Source of the DNA: Nitrospira sp.
Lineage (GTDB): Bacteria > Nitrospirota > Nitrospiria > Nitrospirales > Nitrospiraceae
DNA: 26,322 nt
Direction: 5' to 3'
NCBI GenBank assembly: GCA_005116795.1
Contig: SWDL01000399.1
Location: 48,696 to 75,017 of the forward strand
The notes under the pieces are model-generated. The model made no database searches and was not told the DNA's origin. It saw only the letters and a list, made by a program, of their open reading frames with translations. A program made the position numbers and the translations under genes. This document shows, one piece after another, positions 15,240 to 22,496 of the stretch. Position 1 is the stretch's first letter; each line of letters begins with the position of its first letter.

Positions 15240-15437
15240 TTGGGCGCGGCGCCCGCCGCCGATGTGCCAGACTATGGACTCGGTCTACGGGTAGACGAAG
15301 ACACCCATGAGGTCATCGCGGTCATTGTCGATCGAAATACCGGGAAGGTCATCAGGGAAATCCCCTCGGAAGATATGCGGACGGCTTCCAAGGTCATCCG
15401 CAACCTGATCGGGCCACTGGTCGACAAGGTCGCCTAG
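15240..15437 (+). CDS. flaG: FlaG-family flagellar protein, 5' end missing or starting at TTG
   Basis: FlaG proteins are encoded between flagellin and fliD in many bacteria and influence filament length; the exact mechanism is not settled. The visible 65 residues include the family core YGLGLRVDEDTHEVIAVIVD followed by RNTGKVIREIPSEDMRTASK. Family members usually have about 100-130 residues. Upstream the frame is open from a TGA at 15168 but contains no ATG or GTG, only Ala-rich codons, and TTG at 15240 has no ribosome site. I therefore think the N-terminus and promoter have been lost at the junction with the truncated methyltransferase. fliD follows 63 bases later with its own candidate sigma-28 promoter. 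Confidence 0.8.
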   Translation: MGAAPAADVPDYGLGLRVDEDTHEVIAVIVDRNTGKVIREIPSEDMRTASKVIRNLIGPLVDKVA

Positions 15438-15441
15438 ACCG

Positions 15442-15469
15442 TCAAGTTCTTCCGTCTGTCTACCGATAA
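15442..15469 (+). promoter_or_regulatory. Candidate sigma-28 (FliA) promoter of fliD
   Basis: TCAAGTTC (15442-15449), 12 bases, then ACCGATAA (15462-15469). The FliA consensus in E. coli is TAAAGTTT, 11 bases, GCCGATAA. Six of eight and seven of eight positions match. Transcription would start about 25 bases before the fliD ATG. Two other sites in this window share the same 12-base spacing. Confidence 0.7.
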
Positions 15470-15500
15470 GTCTGTCAGGAATAAATAATAACGGACTCCT

Positions 15501-17813
15501 ATGGGCATTGTTTCATCGACCGGCCTCTCCTCAGGCATCAATTATCAGGAGTTGATCGCTAAGTCGATCGAGATCGAGCAACAACCGATCAAGCTCCTGA
15601 AAGAGCGGACGGTTTCCCTCAGCACCATCAGCGCGGAGTACACCAAGCTCAGCACGACGCTGTCCTCGCTCAAGTCCTCCAGCACGGCGCTCGCCGACAT
15701 CGCCGCTTTCAATCCCAATACCGTCTTCGTGACGAAAACTTCAGGAGGGGTCGAACTGCTCTCGGCGACGGCATCGCGAACGGCAGCGGCGGGCCTGTAT
15801 CAGGTCACGGTCAATCAGTTGGCTCAAGCCAGCTCGATCGCGTCTCAGGGGTTTGTCGATAACACCACGACCGGCGTCGCGGCTAGCAGTGGGACCTTCA
15901 CGTTCCGGGTGGGCGTCGGCGGACGAGAAACCAGCGTGTCGGTCAATAGCACGACGACCCTCACGCAGCTCCGTGACGCGATCAACAACGCGGGCGGCGA
16001 CGCGACGGCGTCAATCTTGAACGACGGGTCAGGCTCGAATCCCTATCGCCTGGTCCTCTCGGGTAAAAAGCCGGGGCTGGCTCGGGCGATTACGGTGACC
16101 AGCAATCCTACGACATTGGATTTCGCCAATAAGAAAGTCGAAGCCGCCTTTGCCGCGACGACCAACAGCTTTACCGGGACCGTCACGTCCAACGAGGGCA
16201 ACAACTATACGGGGACGACAAACAAGACCTTTCTGGTCAAAATTGTCTCGGCCGGCGCGGCCGGCGCGGCCACTTACAAATATTCGACCGATGGTGGGAT
16301 CACGTTTAAAGGTTCCAACGGCGCGACCTACGACGGCACCAACGCGATCACGACCCAGGGGGCGCAGACGAACTATATCGACGGCAATGCCTCCTCGAAC
16401 TCGACGAACGAAGGCGTCAAAGTCTCATTCGGTGCCGGTACCCTCGCAGCGGACGATACCTTCTCGATCGACGCGTTCAATCCGACCCTGGTCTCCGCCC
16501 AGGACGCCGTGCTTCAGGTGGGAAATCTGACGTTCTCCCGTGATTCGAATACGGTGACCGACGCGATTCAGGGGCTGACGCTGAATCTTTTGAAGGCCGA
16601 TTCCACCCAGACCATCGATATCAAGGTGCAGACCGACACGTCGGAGATCAAGAAAAAGATCAAGGACTTCATCGCGGGCTACAACGCCTCCATCAAGTTC
16701 GTCAATGATCAGCTCACGGCGGACCCCAAGAATGCGGCACCGAAACCGCTCCTGGGCGAGGTCAATGCCTTGCTCATCAAGAAACAACTGCAAGACACCA
16801 TCACGGCCCTTGTGCCTGGTTCCAGCGCGACGTTCAACAGCCTCGCCCGCATCGGCATTACGTCCGGCAAGACCTCCGGACAGTTGAGCCTGGATGACAG
16901 CAAGTTGTCCGCGGCGCTCGCCGACAACGTCACCAACGTGACCCGCCTGTTCGCCGGCATCGGTGTCGCCAGCGACGCCAACGTAGAGTATGTGAGCAAG
17001 ACCAGTTCGACCCAGCCCGGGATCTATTCGGTCGCCGTGAGCCAGGCCCCGGCGAAGGCCACGGTCACGGGCGGCACAGCGGTCCCGGCAGCCGGTATCC
17101 TCGCTGCCGAAAATCTCACCGTGAGTCTCTATTCGAACGCCACGAAAACCGGGGATACCCCGCTCGCCGCGACAGTCAGCCTAGCCGCGGGCAGCAAAGC
17201 CAGCGACATCGTCAATGCGCTGAATACGGCCTTCGCGACCAAGGGCATCAAGGCGAGCGCCTCCAAGACCAGCGACAACAAGATCAAGATTACCGCCACC
17301 AACTATGGCAACGACTATAAGCTCCAAGCCGTCTCAAACAAGGCTGCCACCGACCAGTCGGGGATCGGCACGGCCACGCTTTCGAATCAGGGCGTCGATA
17401 TCGCCGGTTTGATCAATGGTCACGCGGCCGATGGTGTCGGCGAAGTCCTGACGGCGCGAAGCGGATTTCCAGAGGCAGGCATCAAGCTCAAGGCTCCGGT
17501 TACCTCAACGGGGCTCTTCGGCAACGTCACGCTGTCCAGCGGGGTGGCCGATCGGCTGACAGCCTTTCTGGACAGGACCACGAAGCTCAAGGGCTCGATT
17601 GATACGCGTCAGCAAGGGATCAACACGACCCTGAAGTCAATCGACAAAGATATCGAGCGAAAATTCAAGGCCATCAGCCGGCTGGAAGTGACCTTGACCT
17701 TGCAGTTCAACCGGCTGGAAACCTTGTTGGGACAATTCAAGAGCCAGAGCGATGCGGTCACCAATGCGCTCGGGTCCTTGAGCAATCTCGCCACGACGAT
17801 CAGCAGACGGTAA
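15501..17813 (+). CDS. fliD: Flagellar hook-associated protein 2 (filament cap)
   Basis: FliD forms the cap at the filament tip that folds incoming flagellin. The 770-residue product opens with the FliD_N signature SSTGLSSGINYQELIAKSIE plus IEQQPIKLLKERTVSL, has the heptad-like N-terminal helix expected for D0, and ends with FliD_C: GLINGHAADGVGEVLTARSG, a coiled-coil region (LDRTTKLKGSIDTRQQGIN; LKSIDKDIERKFKAISRLE) and QFNRLETLLGQFKSQSD. E. coli FliD has about 468 residues; the extra 300 form Thr/Ser/Ala/Asn-rich beta-type insertions at about 165-330 and 490-640, typical of surface-exposed variable domains. The gene is preceded by a sigma-28 promoter candidate and followed five bases later by the next gene. 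Confidence 0.95.
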   Translation: MGIVSSTGLSSGINYQELIAKSIEIEQQPIKLLKERTVSLSTISAEYTKLSTTLSSLKSSSTALADIAAFNPNTVFVTKTSGGVELLSATASRTAAAGLYQVTVNQLAQASSIASQGFVDNTTTGVAASSGTFTFRVGVGGRETSVSVNSTTTLTQLRDAINNAGGDATASILNDGSGSNPYRLVLSGKKPGLARAITVTSNPTTLDFANKKVEAAFAATTNSFTGTVTSNEGNNYTGTTNKTFLVKIVSAGAAGAATYKYSTDGGITFKGSNGATYDGTNAITTQGAQTNYIDGNASSNSTNEGVKVSFGAGTLAADDTFSIDAFNPTLVSAQDAVLQVGNLTFSRDSNTVTDAIQGLTLNLLKADSTQTIDIKVQTDTSEIKKKIKDFIAGYNASIKFVNDQLTADPKNAAPKPLLGEVNALLIKKQLQDTITALVPGSSATFNSLARIGITSGKTSGQLSLDDSKLSAALADNVTNVTRLFAGIGVASDANVEYVSKTSSTQPGIYSVAVSQAPAKATVTGGTAVPAAGILAAENLTVSLYSNATKTGDTPLAATVSLAAGSKASDIVNALNTAFATKGIKASASKTSDNKIKITATNYGNDYKLQAVSNKAATDQSGIGTATLSNQGVDIAGLINGHAADGVGEVLTARSGFPEAGIKLKAPVTSTGLFGNVTLSSGVADRLTAFLDRTTKLKGSIDTRQQGINTTLKSIDKDIERKFKAISRLEVTLTLQFNRLETLLGQFKSQSDAVTNALGSLSNLATTISRR

Positions 17814-17818
17814 GGCGC

Positions 17819-18229
17819 ATGGACCATTCCGGCGAGCTGGTGCCCAGCCTTCTCGAACGCTACGCGAGGTATCAATCGTTGCTGGAACAGGTCCACGACG
17901 CCATCGGGAGCCGGACGCAAGAGTCCCTGTCGTTGCTGGAAGTCGCCTGCGGCCATGTGCTGGAAGACATTCAATGCCAGTGGGCGGAACTCGAAAACGG
18001 CCTTCAACGCCGGGCCTCCGCCGAGGAATCGGTCGATAGTGCCTGGGCCTATTTGGAGGCGGCGATGACCCGAGCTGCCGAGCAGCTTGCGGTGAACCAG
18101 GCGGCCCTGGCCCAGTGGGCAGGGGAGGTCGGCGCCACGCTCCAGGCGGTTGCGGTCGGGAATGCCGTGGTCGGCGCCTATGACGCCGCCGAGGCGCCGG
18201 ACAGCCCTGCATTCGGCGCGGAAGCCTGA
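17819..18229 (+). CDS. Hypothetical helical protein between fliD and fliS
   Basis: A 136-residue, cysteine-poor, almost entirely helical protein (LVPSLLERYARYQSLLEQV; WAELENGLQRRASAEESVDS; AAMTRAAEQLAVNQAALAQW) with an acidic/Ala-rich C-terminus. I do not recognise the family. Its size, helical content and place five bases after fliD are compatible with a FlgN/FliT-type export chaperone for hook-associated proteins, but no diagnostic motif is visible. ATG at 17819 has AAGG upstream. A low-complexity AT-rich spacer separates it from fliS. Confidence 0.75.
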   Translation: MDHSGELVPSLLERYARYQSLLEQVHDAIGSRTQESLSLLEVACGHVLEDIQCQWAELENGLQRRASAEESVDSAWAYLEAAMTRAAEQLAVNQAALAQWAGEVGATLQAVAVGNAVVGAYDAAEAPDSPAFGAEA

Positions 18230-18245
18230 GAAGCGTCTCTCGCGG

Positions 18246-18357
18246 GACGATTGACGAGTGCCGGAAGAATTGACGATTGAATCATTTCATCATTGAGTCA
18301 TTGCCGGAAAATGAATCAATGCATCAATTCTCAGAAATCGTCGATGACCCGATGAAT
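18246..18357. repeat. Degenerate ATTGA/TCATT low-complexity spacer
   Basis: This AT-rich spacer between 18229 and fliS is built of repeated short words: ATTGACG, AATTGACG, ATTGAATCATT, CATCATTGAGTCATTGCCG, AATGAATCAATGCATCAATT and GATGAATCAATC. Many are near-palindromes, so it could fold. A similar stretch at 22034-22103 shares ATTGAATCATT and CATTGCCG. It is distinct from the GC-rich coding sequence on either side. Confidence 0.6.
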
Positions 18358-18383
18358 CAATCTTGGAAAGGACTTCTTGGACT

Positions 18384-18788
18384 ATGAGGCTCGCGAACCA
18401 ATCGGCAGGGACGTATCAGGAAGACCAGGTCAAATTTGCCTCCCCGGTGACGCTGGTGGTCATGCTGTACGATAAGGCCATCCAGTGCCTGAAATCGTCC
18501 AGCAGCAGCATCAAATCGGGAGAAACGGACGTGAAGGCGAAAGGACTGGCCCTCTGCCGGGCGGTCGATATCATCTCCGAACTGCGGGCCGTACTCGATC
18601 ATCAGCGTGGCGGGGAAATTGCACAACAGTTGGACAAGCTCTATGCGTACATGCTGGAGCGACTCACGGTGGCCAACTACGAGAATAATCCCACGGCCAT
18701 TGATGAAGTCACCCGGTTACTCGAGGAGCTCCGGGAAGGGTGGCGCGGAGCGGCTCGAGTGGCCGGGCCACAGACAGCGACGCCATAG
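18384..18788 (+). CDS. fliS: Flagellin export chaperone FliS
   Basis: FliS binds the C-terminus of flagellin in the cytoplasm and prevents premature polymerisation before export. The 134-residue product (E. coli 136) shows the family landmarks: an N-terminal SAGTYQEDQVKFASP, the helix VTLVVMLYDKAIQCLKSS, KAKGLALCRAVDIISELRAV and the ending LDKLYAYMLERLTVANYENN. ATG at 18384 is chosen because AAGGA lies about 11 bases upstream and the conserved region starts at once; an earlier in-frame TTG gives only extra residues out of keeping with the family. The gene's ending CCATAGGAG provides the ribosome site for the next gene, so the two are coupled. Confidence 0.93.
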   Translation: MRLANQSAGTYQEDQVKFASPVTLVVMLYDKAIQCLKSSSSSIKSGETDVKAKGLALCRAVDIISELRAVLDHQRGGEIAQQLDKLYAYMLERLTVANYENNPTAIDEVTRLLEELREGWRGAARVAGPQTATP

Positions 18789-18793
18789 GAGAT

Positions 18794-19222
18794 ATGAAAG
18801 AGATGATGGACAAGTGGCTCCACCAGGACTGTCGTGAGCTGATGGCCCTCTGTCAGGGAGTACGTCGGGCCGTGCAACGTCAGGATGTCTCCGCGATCAA
18901 CCGGCTGAACGGGGAAAGCGGGCGCCTCATGGCCGACTTTCAGTCCCATTGGGATGCCTTTCAGACGACGGCCGCCCGCTCGACCTCCGATGGAGATGTG
19001 ACGTTGCTCCAGACGATGATTCATGACGCCATGACGCAGATTGAGACTCATCAACGCGCGATCGGTCGCGCCTTGGCTGCGGAGGGACCTGGTATCCATT
19101 CGCCCCTCACTGCGCACGGATGTGCCGTTGGGGTAACGTTAGGATGCAATCGCATGCCTCCGAGCCGTCCGGTGTCGGACGACGTTGATTCTGTTCCGTC
19201 GATTCCGTTCTCGGCCAATTAG
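18794..19222 (+). CDS. Hypothetical helical protein after fliS (possible export chaperone)
   Basis: A 142-residue product. The first 100 residues are helical and charged (MKEMMDKWLHQDCRELMALC; VRRAVQRQDVSAINRLNGES; LLQTMIHDAMTQIETHQRAI); the C-terminal 40 are polar and look disordered. The position immediately after fliS is where FliT is found in enterobacteria, and the helical profile fits a FliT/FlgN-like chaperone. No sequence signature lets me confirm that, so the role is inferred from context only. ATG at 18794 has AGGAG, which overlaps the fliS stop codon region, five bases away; this start is preferred over an earlier one inside fliS. Confidence 0.75.
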   Translation: MKEMMDKWLHQDCRELMALCQGVRRAVQRQDVSAINRLNGESGRLMADFQSHWDAFQTTAARSTSDGDVTLLQTMIHDAMTQIETHQRAIGRALAAEGPGIHSPLTAHGCAVGVTLGCNRMPPSRPVSDDVDSVPSIPFSAN

Positions 19223-19299
19223 CCTCAGACCTGCTCCGATCCGCTCCGAAACCATTCAATAAATCAACGAGTGCCACGTCATTGACGTGCCGGCTGCAC

Positions 19300-19327
19300 T
19301 CAAGTTATTCCCCAGCCCCGCCGAGAA
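19300..19327 (+). promoter_or_regulatory. Candidate sigma-28 promoter of the FlgM-like gene
   Basis: TCAAGTTA (19300-19307), 12 bases, then GCCGAGAA (19320-19327). The -10 element matches FliA consensus GCCGATAA at seven of eight positions and the spacing equals that of the fliD site. The predicted start would leave a leader of about 80 bases before ATG 19417. Confidence 0.55.
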
Positions 19328-19416
19328 GAGTCCTAACAGGGTCAGGACGGCGCCGGTTCAATCGCCCAGCGATCTGCTAAGCTTCCCGTCAGGGCAATCG
19401 TGGGAGGGAACAAGGA

Positions 19417-19638
19417 ATGAGTATAGAATTTTCCCAGATCCACAACATCGTCCGGACCTATCAACGCGTGCTGGATCTCGATCCCGCCGAAGGGTCCGAT
19501 CGGTCCCGTGCGGCGGCCGATGGAGCCGATCGCGAGAGCACGGATAAGGTGTCGATTTCCCACGAGGCCCGACAGCTTCAGGAAGTCACGTCAGCCGGGC
19601 GTGACGGGGGACTAGAAGCGGATCTCTTCAAACGCTAG
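19417..19638 (+). CDS. Small FlgM-like protein
   Basis: A 73-residue product. Residues 43-55 read DKVSISHEARQLQ, closely resembling the conserved DKIEISSQAKEMQ type motif in FlgM, the anti-sigma factor that holds FliA until the hook is finished. The N-terminal helix (FSQIHNIVRTYQRVLDL) and the acidic linker also fit. However, FlgM proteins usually have 85-100 residues, with the sigma-binding helices after this motif. Here only about 18 residues follow (VTSAGRDGGLEADLFKR), so the anti-sigma part may be absent. It has ATG with GGGAGG upstream and a candidate sigma-28 promoter, as expected for a late flagellar gene. I would call it FlgM-like with caution. Confidence 0.75.
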   Translation: MSIEFSQIHNIVRTYQRVLDLDPAEGSDRSRAAADGADRESTDKVSISHEARQLQEVTSAGRDGGLEADLFKR

Positions 19639-19856
19639 GCAATTTCGCGTCAGTTTCTTGGCAGAAAACGCCATTGTGACTCTTCTGGCTTGCCGCTCAC
19701 CCGCCTCCCGCGTCGACTTCCGGATCCAGCATCACCTAACCTTTCAATCGCTTACGACTTTTCATGTATGCAAGGGCACAGTCCTTGCTTTGCATGCGAT
19801 TCCTGTTGCTTCATAACGTGACAGCGCGCAGCGAACCGGAAGCTGAAGGAGTCCAG

Positions 19857-21395
19857 GTGAGTGCGACAAATGGAATGAAGTCCGTGGTTTTGATCGTGAG
19901 CAAGTCGAGCCGAGCCGGCCAGATGCTCGTCCGGCGTATGGAGAAGGCGGGATATCAGGTCGTGTCGGCGAAGACCGACCTCGACGCCGTCGAGTGTCTG
20001 GGGCGGCACCAAGTCGAAGCGATCGTCTGCCATACACAACAGGCCAGGAACAGCGCCCTCAAACTGCTGGAGCAGTTGCGTGATCGAGAGTCGGACGCCT
20101 GCATTATTGTGGTAGGGGCGGACGAAGGGGCGGAGCGAGCCGCCGCGCTCCTGCGCGCCGGCGCCTATGACTATCTGACTTTGCCGATCAGGGCGGGCCG
20201 GATCGAGGAATCGGTCCGTCAGGGGCTGGATACTCGTCGATCCTTCATTCAAGTCCGTGAGCTCTCGGGCCGGCTCCGAAGCGCCAACGAGGATCTGGCC
20301 CACGAGCGGGATACCCTCCGACGGTGGAGCCAGACACTGGCGCAGCTCAACCATACCGGGCAAGCCATGGCCGGCACGCTGCACGCCGATGAAATCATCC
20401 GGCTGCTCCGGGGCCGACTCGACCAGATCGTGAAATACGATCGACTCGGGGTGCTCTGGCTCGAGCCGGAGCGGATCTGGGTCTACACCACGGATGCGTC
20501 GAATGAGGCCGCGCAAGAGGAGGTGAAACGGACGCTGATCGCCACGGGACGTCGGCTCCGCGGGGCCTCCTCCGCCTCTCAGCCGGATCAGCAGGGATCG
20601 GAGGAGCATCCGACCGAGGCCGCTGCGGTCGCCCCGGAACGGTCCGCGCATGTCCTGGAAGTTCCACTGCTGGTGGCGCAGGGACAGGTCGGGTTGATCC
20701 GTCTGGAACGGGAACGGGGCGCCTCCTTTCACTCGGATGAAATTGAGATCGCGAAGGCGGTGGCCACCTCCTTGGCGCTGGCGCTCCGCAATGCCGAGAC
20801 GCACAGTCAGGTCCAGAACATGGCGATGACGGACGGACTGACGAATCTCCTGAACCGGCGCGCCTTCTCGACGATCCTGACGCGGGAATTCAAGAACACC
20901 GAGCGCTACGGCACGCCCTTGTGCCTGCTGATGGCGGATCTCGACCACTTTAAGAAGATCAACGATGAGCACGGGCACCTGATCGGCGACCGCCTGCTCA
21001 AAGAAACGGCCACGCTCATCTCCCGGGCCATCCGCGCGGTCGACGTCGTGGCTCGCTACGGCGGAGAGGAGTTCGCCATCATCCTCCCACGGACCGACAC
21101 CGAACCGGCCACCATCCTGGCGACCCGTATCCGCGAGCAGATCGCGAACCACGTGTTCGTCGTCAACGGCGCGCCGGTGCGGCTGACGATGAGCATGGGC
21201 GTCAGTCGGATTCCTCATTCGTCCGTCACGTCGCCGGATGATCTCGTCTCGGCTGCGGATGCGGCCTTGTATCAGGCGAAGGCGAGGGGACGAAACTGCG
21301 TGGAAGTGAGTCCCGATCTGCTGACTCACGCGGGGGCGGCCTCTGCGGGGGCGGGGGTCGTCTCTGCGGGGAGTGAGTCTCGTGTCTATGGGTAA
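19857..21395 (+). CDS. Diguanylate cyclase: pseudo-receiver, GAF-like and GGDEF domains
   Basis: A 512-residue protein. Residues 7-120 have the receiver fold pattern but lack every phosphorylation residue: LIVSKSS instead of an acidic pair, AIVCHTQ where the aspartate should be, IVVGAD for the Thr/Ser, and YLTLPI where Lys is expected. A coiled-coil linker follows, then a GAF-like domain (about 165-315; YDRLGVLWLEPERIWVY ... VGLIRLERERG). The GGDEF domain starts at MTDGLTNLLNRRAF and carries the active-site GGEEF at 402-406 and an intact inhibitory site RAVD at 393-396. It should make c-di-GMP with product inhibition. GTG at 19857 has AAGGAG five bases upstream and is preferred to ATG at 19764. 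The spacer 19639-19856 shows nothing else clear. It overlaps the PilZ gene. Confidence 0.93.
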   Translation: MSATNGMKSVVLIVSKSSRAGQMLVRRMEKAGYQVVSAKTDLDAVECLGRHQVEAIVCHTQQARNSALKLLEQLRDRESDACIIVVGADEGAERAAALLRAGAYDYLTLPIRAGRIEESVRQGLDTRRSFIQVRELSGRLRSANEDLAHERDTLRRWSQTLAQLNHTGQAMAGTLHADEIIRLLRGRLDQIVKYDRLGVLWLEPERIWVYTTDASNEAAQEEVKRTLIATGRRLRGASSASQPDQQGSEEHPTEAAAVAPERSAHVLEVPLLVAQGQVGLIRLERERGASFHSDEIEIAKAVATSLALALRNAETHSQVQNMAMTDGLTNLLNRRAFSTILTREFKNTERYGTPLCLLMADLDHFKKINDEHGHLIGDRLLKETATLISRAIRAVDVVARYGGEEFAIILPRTDTEPATILATRIREQIANHVFVVNGAPVRLTMSMGVSRIPHSSVTSPDDLVSAADAALYQAKARGRNCVEVSPDLLTHAGAASAGAGVVSAGSESRVYG

Positions 21396-22014
21396 GCCGC
21401 CTCTTCGAGGCGAATCGGACCCACGGGCGGTCGACGTTGGGCTCGGCGACGAGCGACGAGACTCGCTGCGGATCGACGACGAACTCCTCTTGGATTACCG
21501 GCTGGAGGGGGAACCGGACCAGACGGCCATCTCGTCACGCGAACGGATCTCCGACGACGACATCACCACGTTTTTTGCGAAGCCCACGGCTGATTTCCTG
21601 AGCCACCAGCACGCGGCCGACGGGGACGGCAAGCTCGCCCAATGGTTGATGAAAATCGACTGGGCGCTGGAGATGATTCTGAAGACGTTGGCGCGCATGT
21701 CACCCGGTGGCGTCCAGTTGCCCAGCATGGCGGATGTCAACCTGAGCGGGGGAGGCCTCCGGTTCGCCTCGGCCCGCGCCTTTCAGGAATCCGACGTCCT
21801 CGACATCAACCTGATCCTTCCACCGTTCACGCCGATTACCGCCAAGGCGGAGGTGACGAGAGTGACCCAGGAGGGCGGGGATAGCCACCGTTTCCATGTC
21901 GCTGCACAGTTTGTCAGTATCGCGCCCGAAGATCGCGAACGACTGATTCGACACATCCTCCTCCTCCAGGCCGAGCGGATTCGCGCCCGACAGGGGGGCG
22001 GTCTGTCTTTGTAG
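21388..22014 (+). CDS. PilZ-domain c-di-GMP receptor
   Basis: A protein of about 208 residues with the two PilZ ligand motifs: R24-x3-R28 in DERRDSLRID and N118-L-S-G-G-G123 in DVNLSGGGLRFAS. These are split by a helical insert of about 80 residues (WLMKIDWALEMILKTLARM), so it is longer than a minimal PilZ protein. This layout occurs in flagellar brake-like and other PilZ proteins of environmental bacteria. It overlaps the upstream diguanylate cyclase by eight bases (ATGGGTAA), implying coupled translation of c-di-GMP producer and receptor. GTG at 21382 is an equally good start, with GGGGAG eight bases upstream. The flagellar neighbourhood suggests motility control. Confidence 0.9.
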   Translation: MGKPPLRGESDPRAVDVGLGDERRDSLRIDDELLLDYRLEGEPDQTAISSRERISDDDITTFFAKPTADFLSHQHAADGDGKLAQWLMKIDWALEMILKTLARMSPGGVQLPSMADVNLSGGGLRFASARAFQESDVLDINLILPPFTPITAKAEVTRVTQEGGDSHRFHVAAQFVSIAPEDRERLIRHILLLQAERIRARQGGGLSL

Positions 22015-22033
22015 CTCTCGTGATAGGGCCCTG

Positions 22034-22103
22034 AAGAATTGAATCATTGATCCATTGCCGATGGTTCCATTTCCGACGATGACTCAATGAAGAATTGAGT
22101 CGA
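22034..22103. repeat. Second degenerate ATTGA/TCATT spacer
   Basis: After the PilZ stop the sequence reads AATTGAATCATTGATCCATTG, then CCG..., and later ACTCAATGAAGAATTGAGTC, which is itself a near-palindrome. It shares ATTGAATCATT and CATTGCCG with the spacer at 18246-18357. It ends just before a candidate sigma-28 promoter. Confidence 0.5.
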
Positions 22104-22129
22104 GTCCCGTCCCTTTTCTCTCGGAGGGG

Positions 22130-22157
22130 TTAAGTTCTTATGGCTTCGGGCCGATAG
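22130..22157 (+). promoter_or_regulatory. Candidate sigma-28 promoter of the HTH gene
   Basis: TTAAGTTC (22130-22137), 12 bases, then GCCGATAG (22150-22157), seven of eight to the FliA -10 consensus. Transcription would begin about four bases before ATG 22168, so the message would be nearly leaderless or translation would start further downstream. Confidence 0.65.
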
Positions 22158-22167
22158 GGGATTCGAC

Positions 22168-22407
22168 ATGAGCGATTCACTGTCTTCTATAACAGGAGCG
22201 ACACCGGACGGTCGTTCAGGCTTGGACGGCGAGATTCTCACGGTGCAGGAAGTGGCCAAGTTCTTGCGGGTTCCGAAGTCGACGGTCTATAAGCTGGCGC
22301 GACTGAACCAGCTACCCGCATCGAAAATCGGCAAGCACTGGAGATTTCTCCGCCGCGATATCCAGGATTGGATGCGCACCCGATCTTCTCAGCCCGTCAT
22401 GGGCTAA
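22168..22407 (+). CDS. Excisionase-family DNA-binding protein (HTH_17)
   Basis: A 79-residue protein. After about 20 polar residues comes a MerR/excisionase-type helix-turn-helix: ILTVQEVAKFLRVPKSTVYK, LARLNQLPASKIGKHWRFLR and RDIQDWMRT. This module, best known from phage excisionases and the 'excisionase family DNA binding domain' proteins, binds DNA as a small wing-HTH. No integrase, attachment site or phage gene is near, so excision is unlikely. A regulatory role among the flagellar/chemotaxis genes is suggested by the sigma-28-like promoter directly upstream. The HEAT-repeat gene starts 89 bases later. Confidence 0.88.
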   Translation: MSDSLSSITGATPDGRSGLDGEILTVQEVAKFLRVPKSTVYKLARLNQLPASKIGKHWRFLRRDIQDWMRTRSSQPVMG

Positions 22408-22496
22408 GGGACCGGGTCGGTCTTGGTTCAACCGGCTGTGCCGTGCCGGACCGGTGCCTGCTGACCGGCGGCCCCGGAGATCGGCAAGGGTGAGGT

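Noticed and set aside
16249..16272. Short tandem GGCCGGCGC repeat inside fliD
   Set aside because: Only two full copies, in frame and encoding Ala-Gly-Ala; ordinary low complexity in a GC-rich gene, not a phase-variation tract.
19752..21329. A 525-codon open frame on the minus strand across the GGDEF gene
   Set aside because: The plus strand carries canonical GGEEF and RxxD motifs and a good ribosome site; the antisense translation has no domain character.
22168..22407. Excisionase-like gene as evidence of a prophage or integrative element
   Set aside because: No integrase, attachment repeats, phage structural genes or tRNA target lie nearby; neighbours are motility genes.
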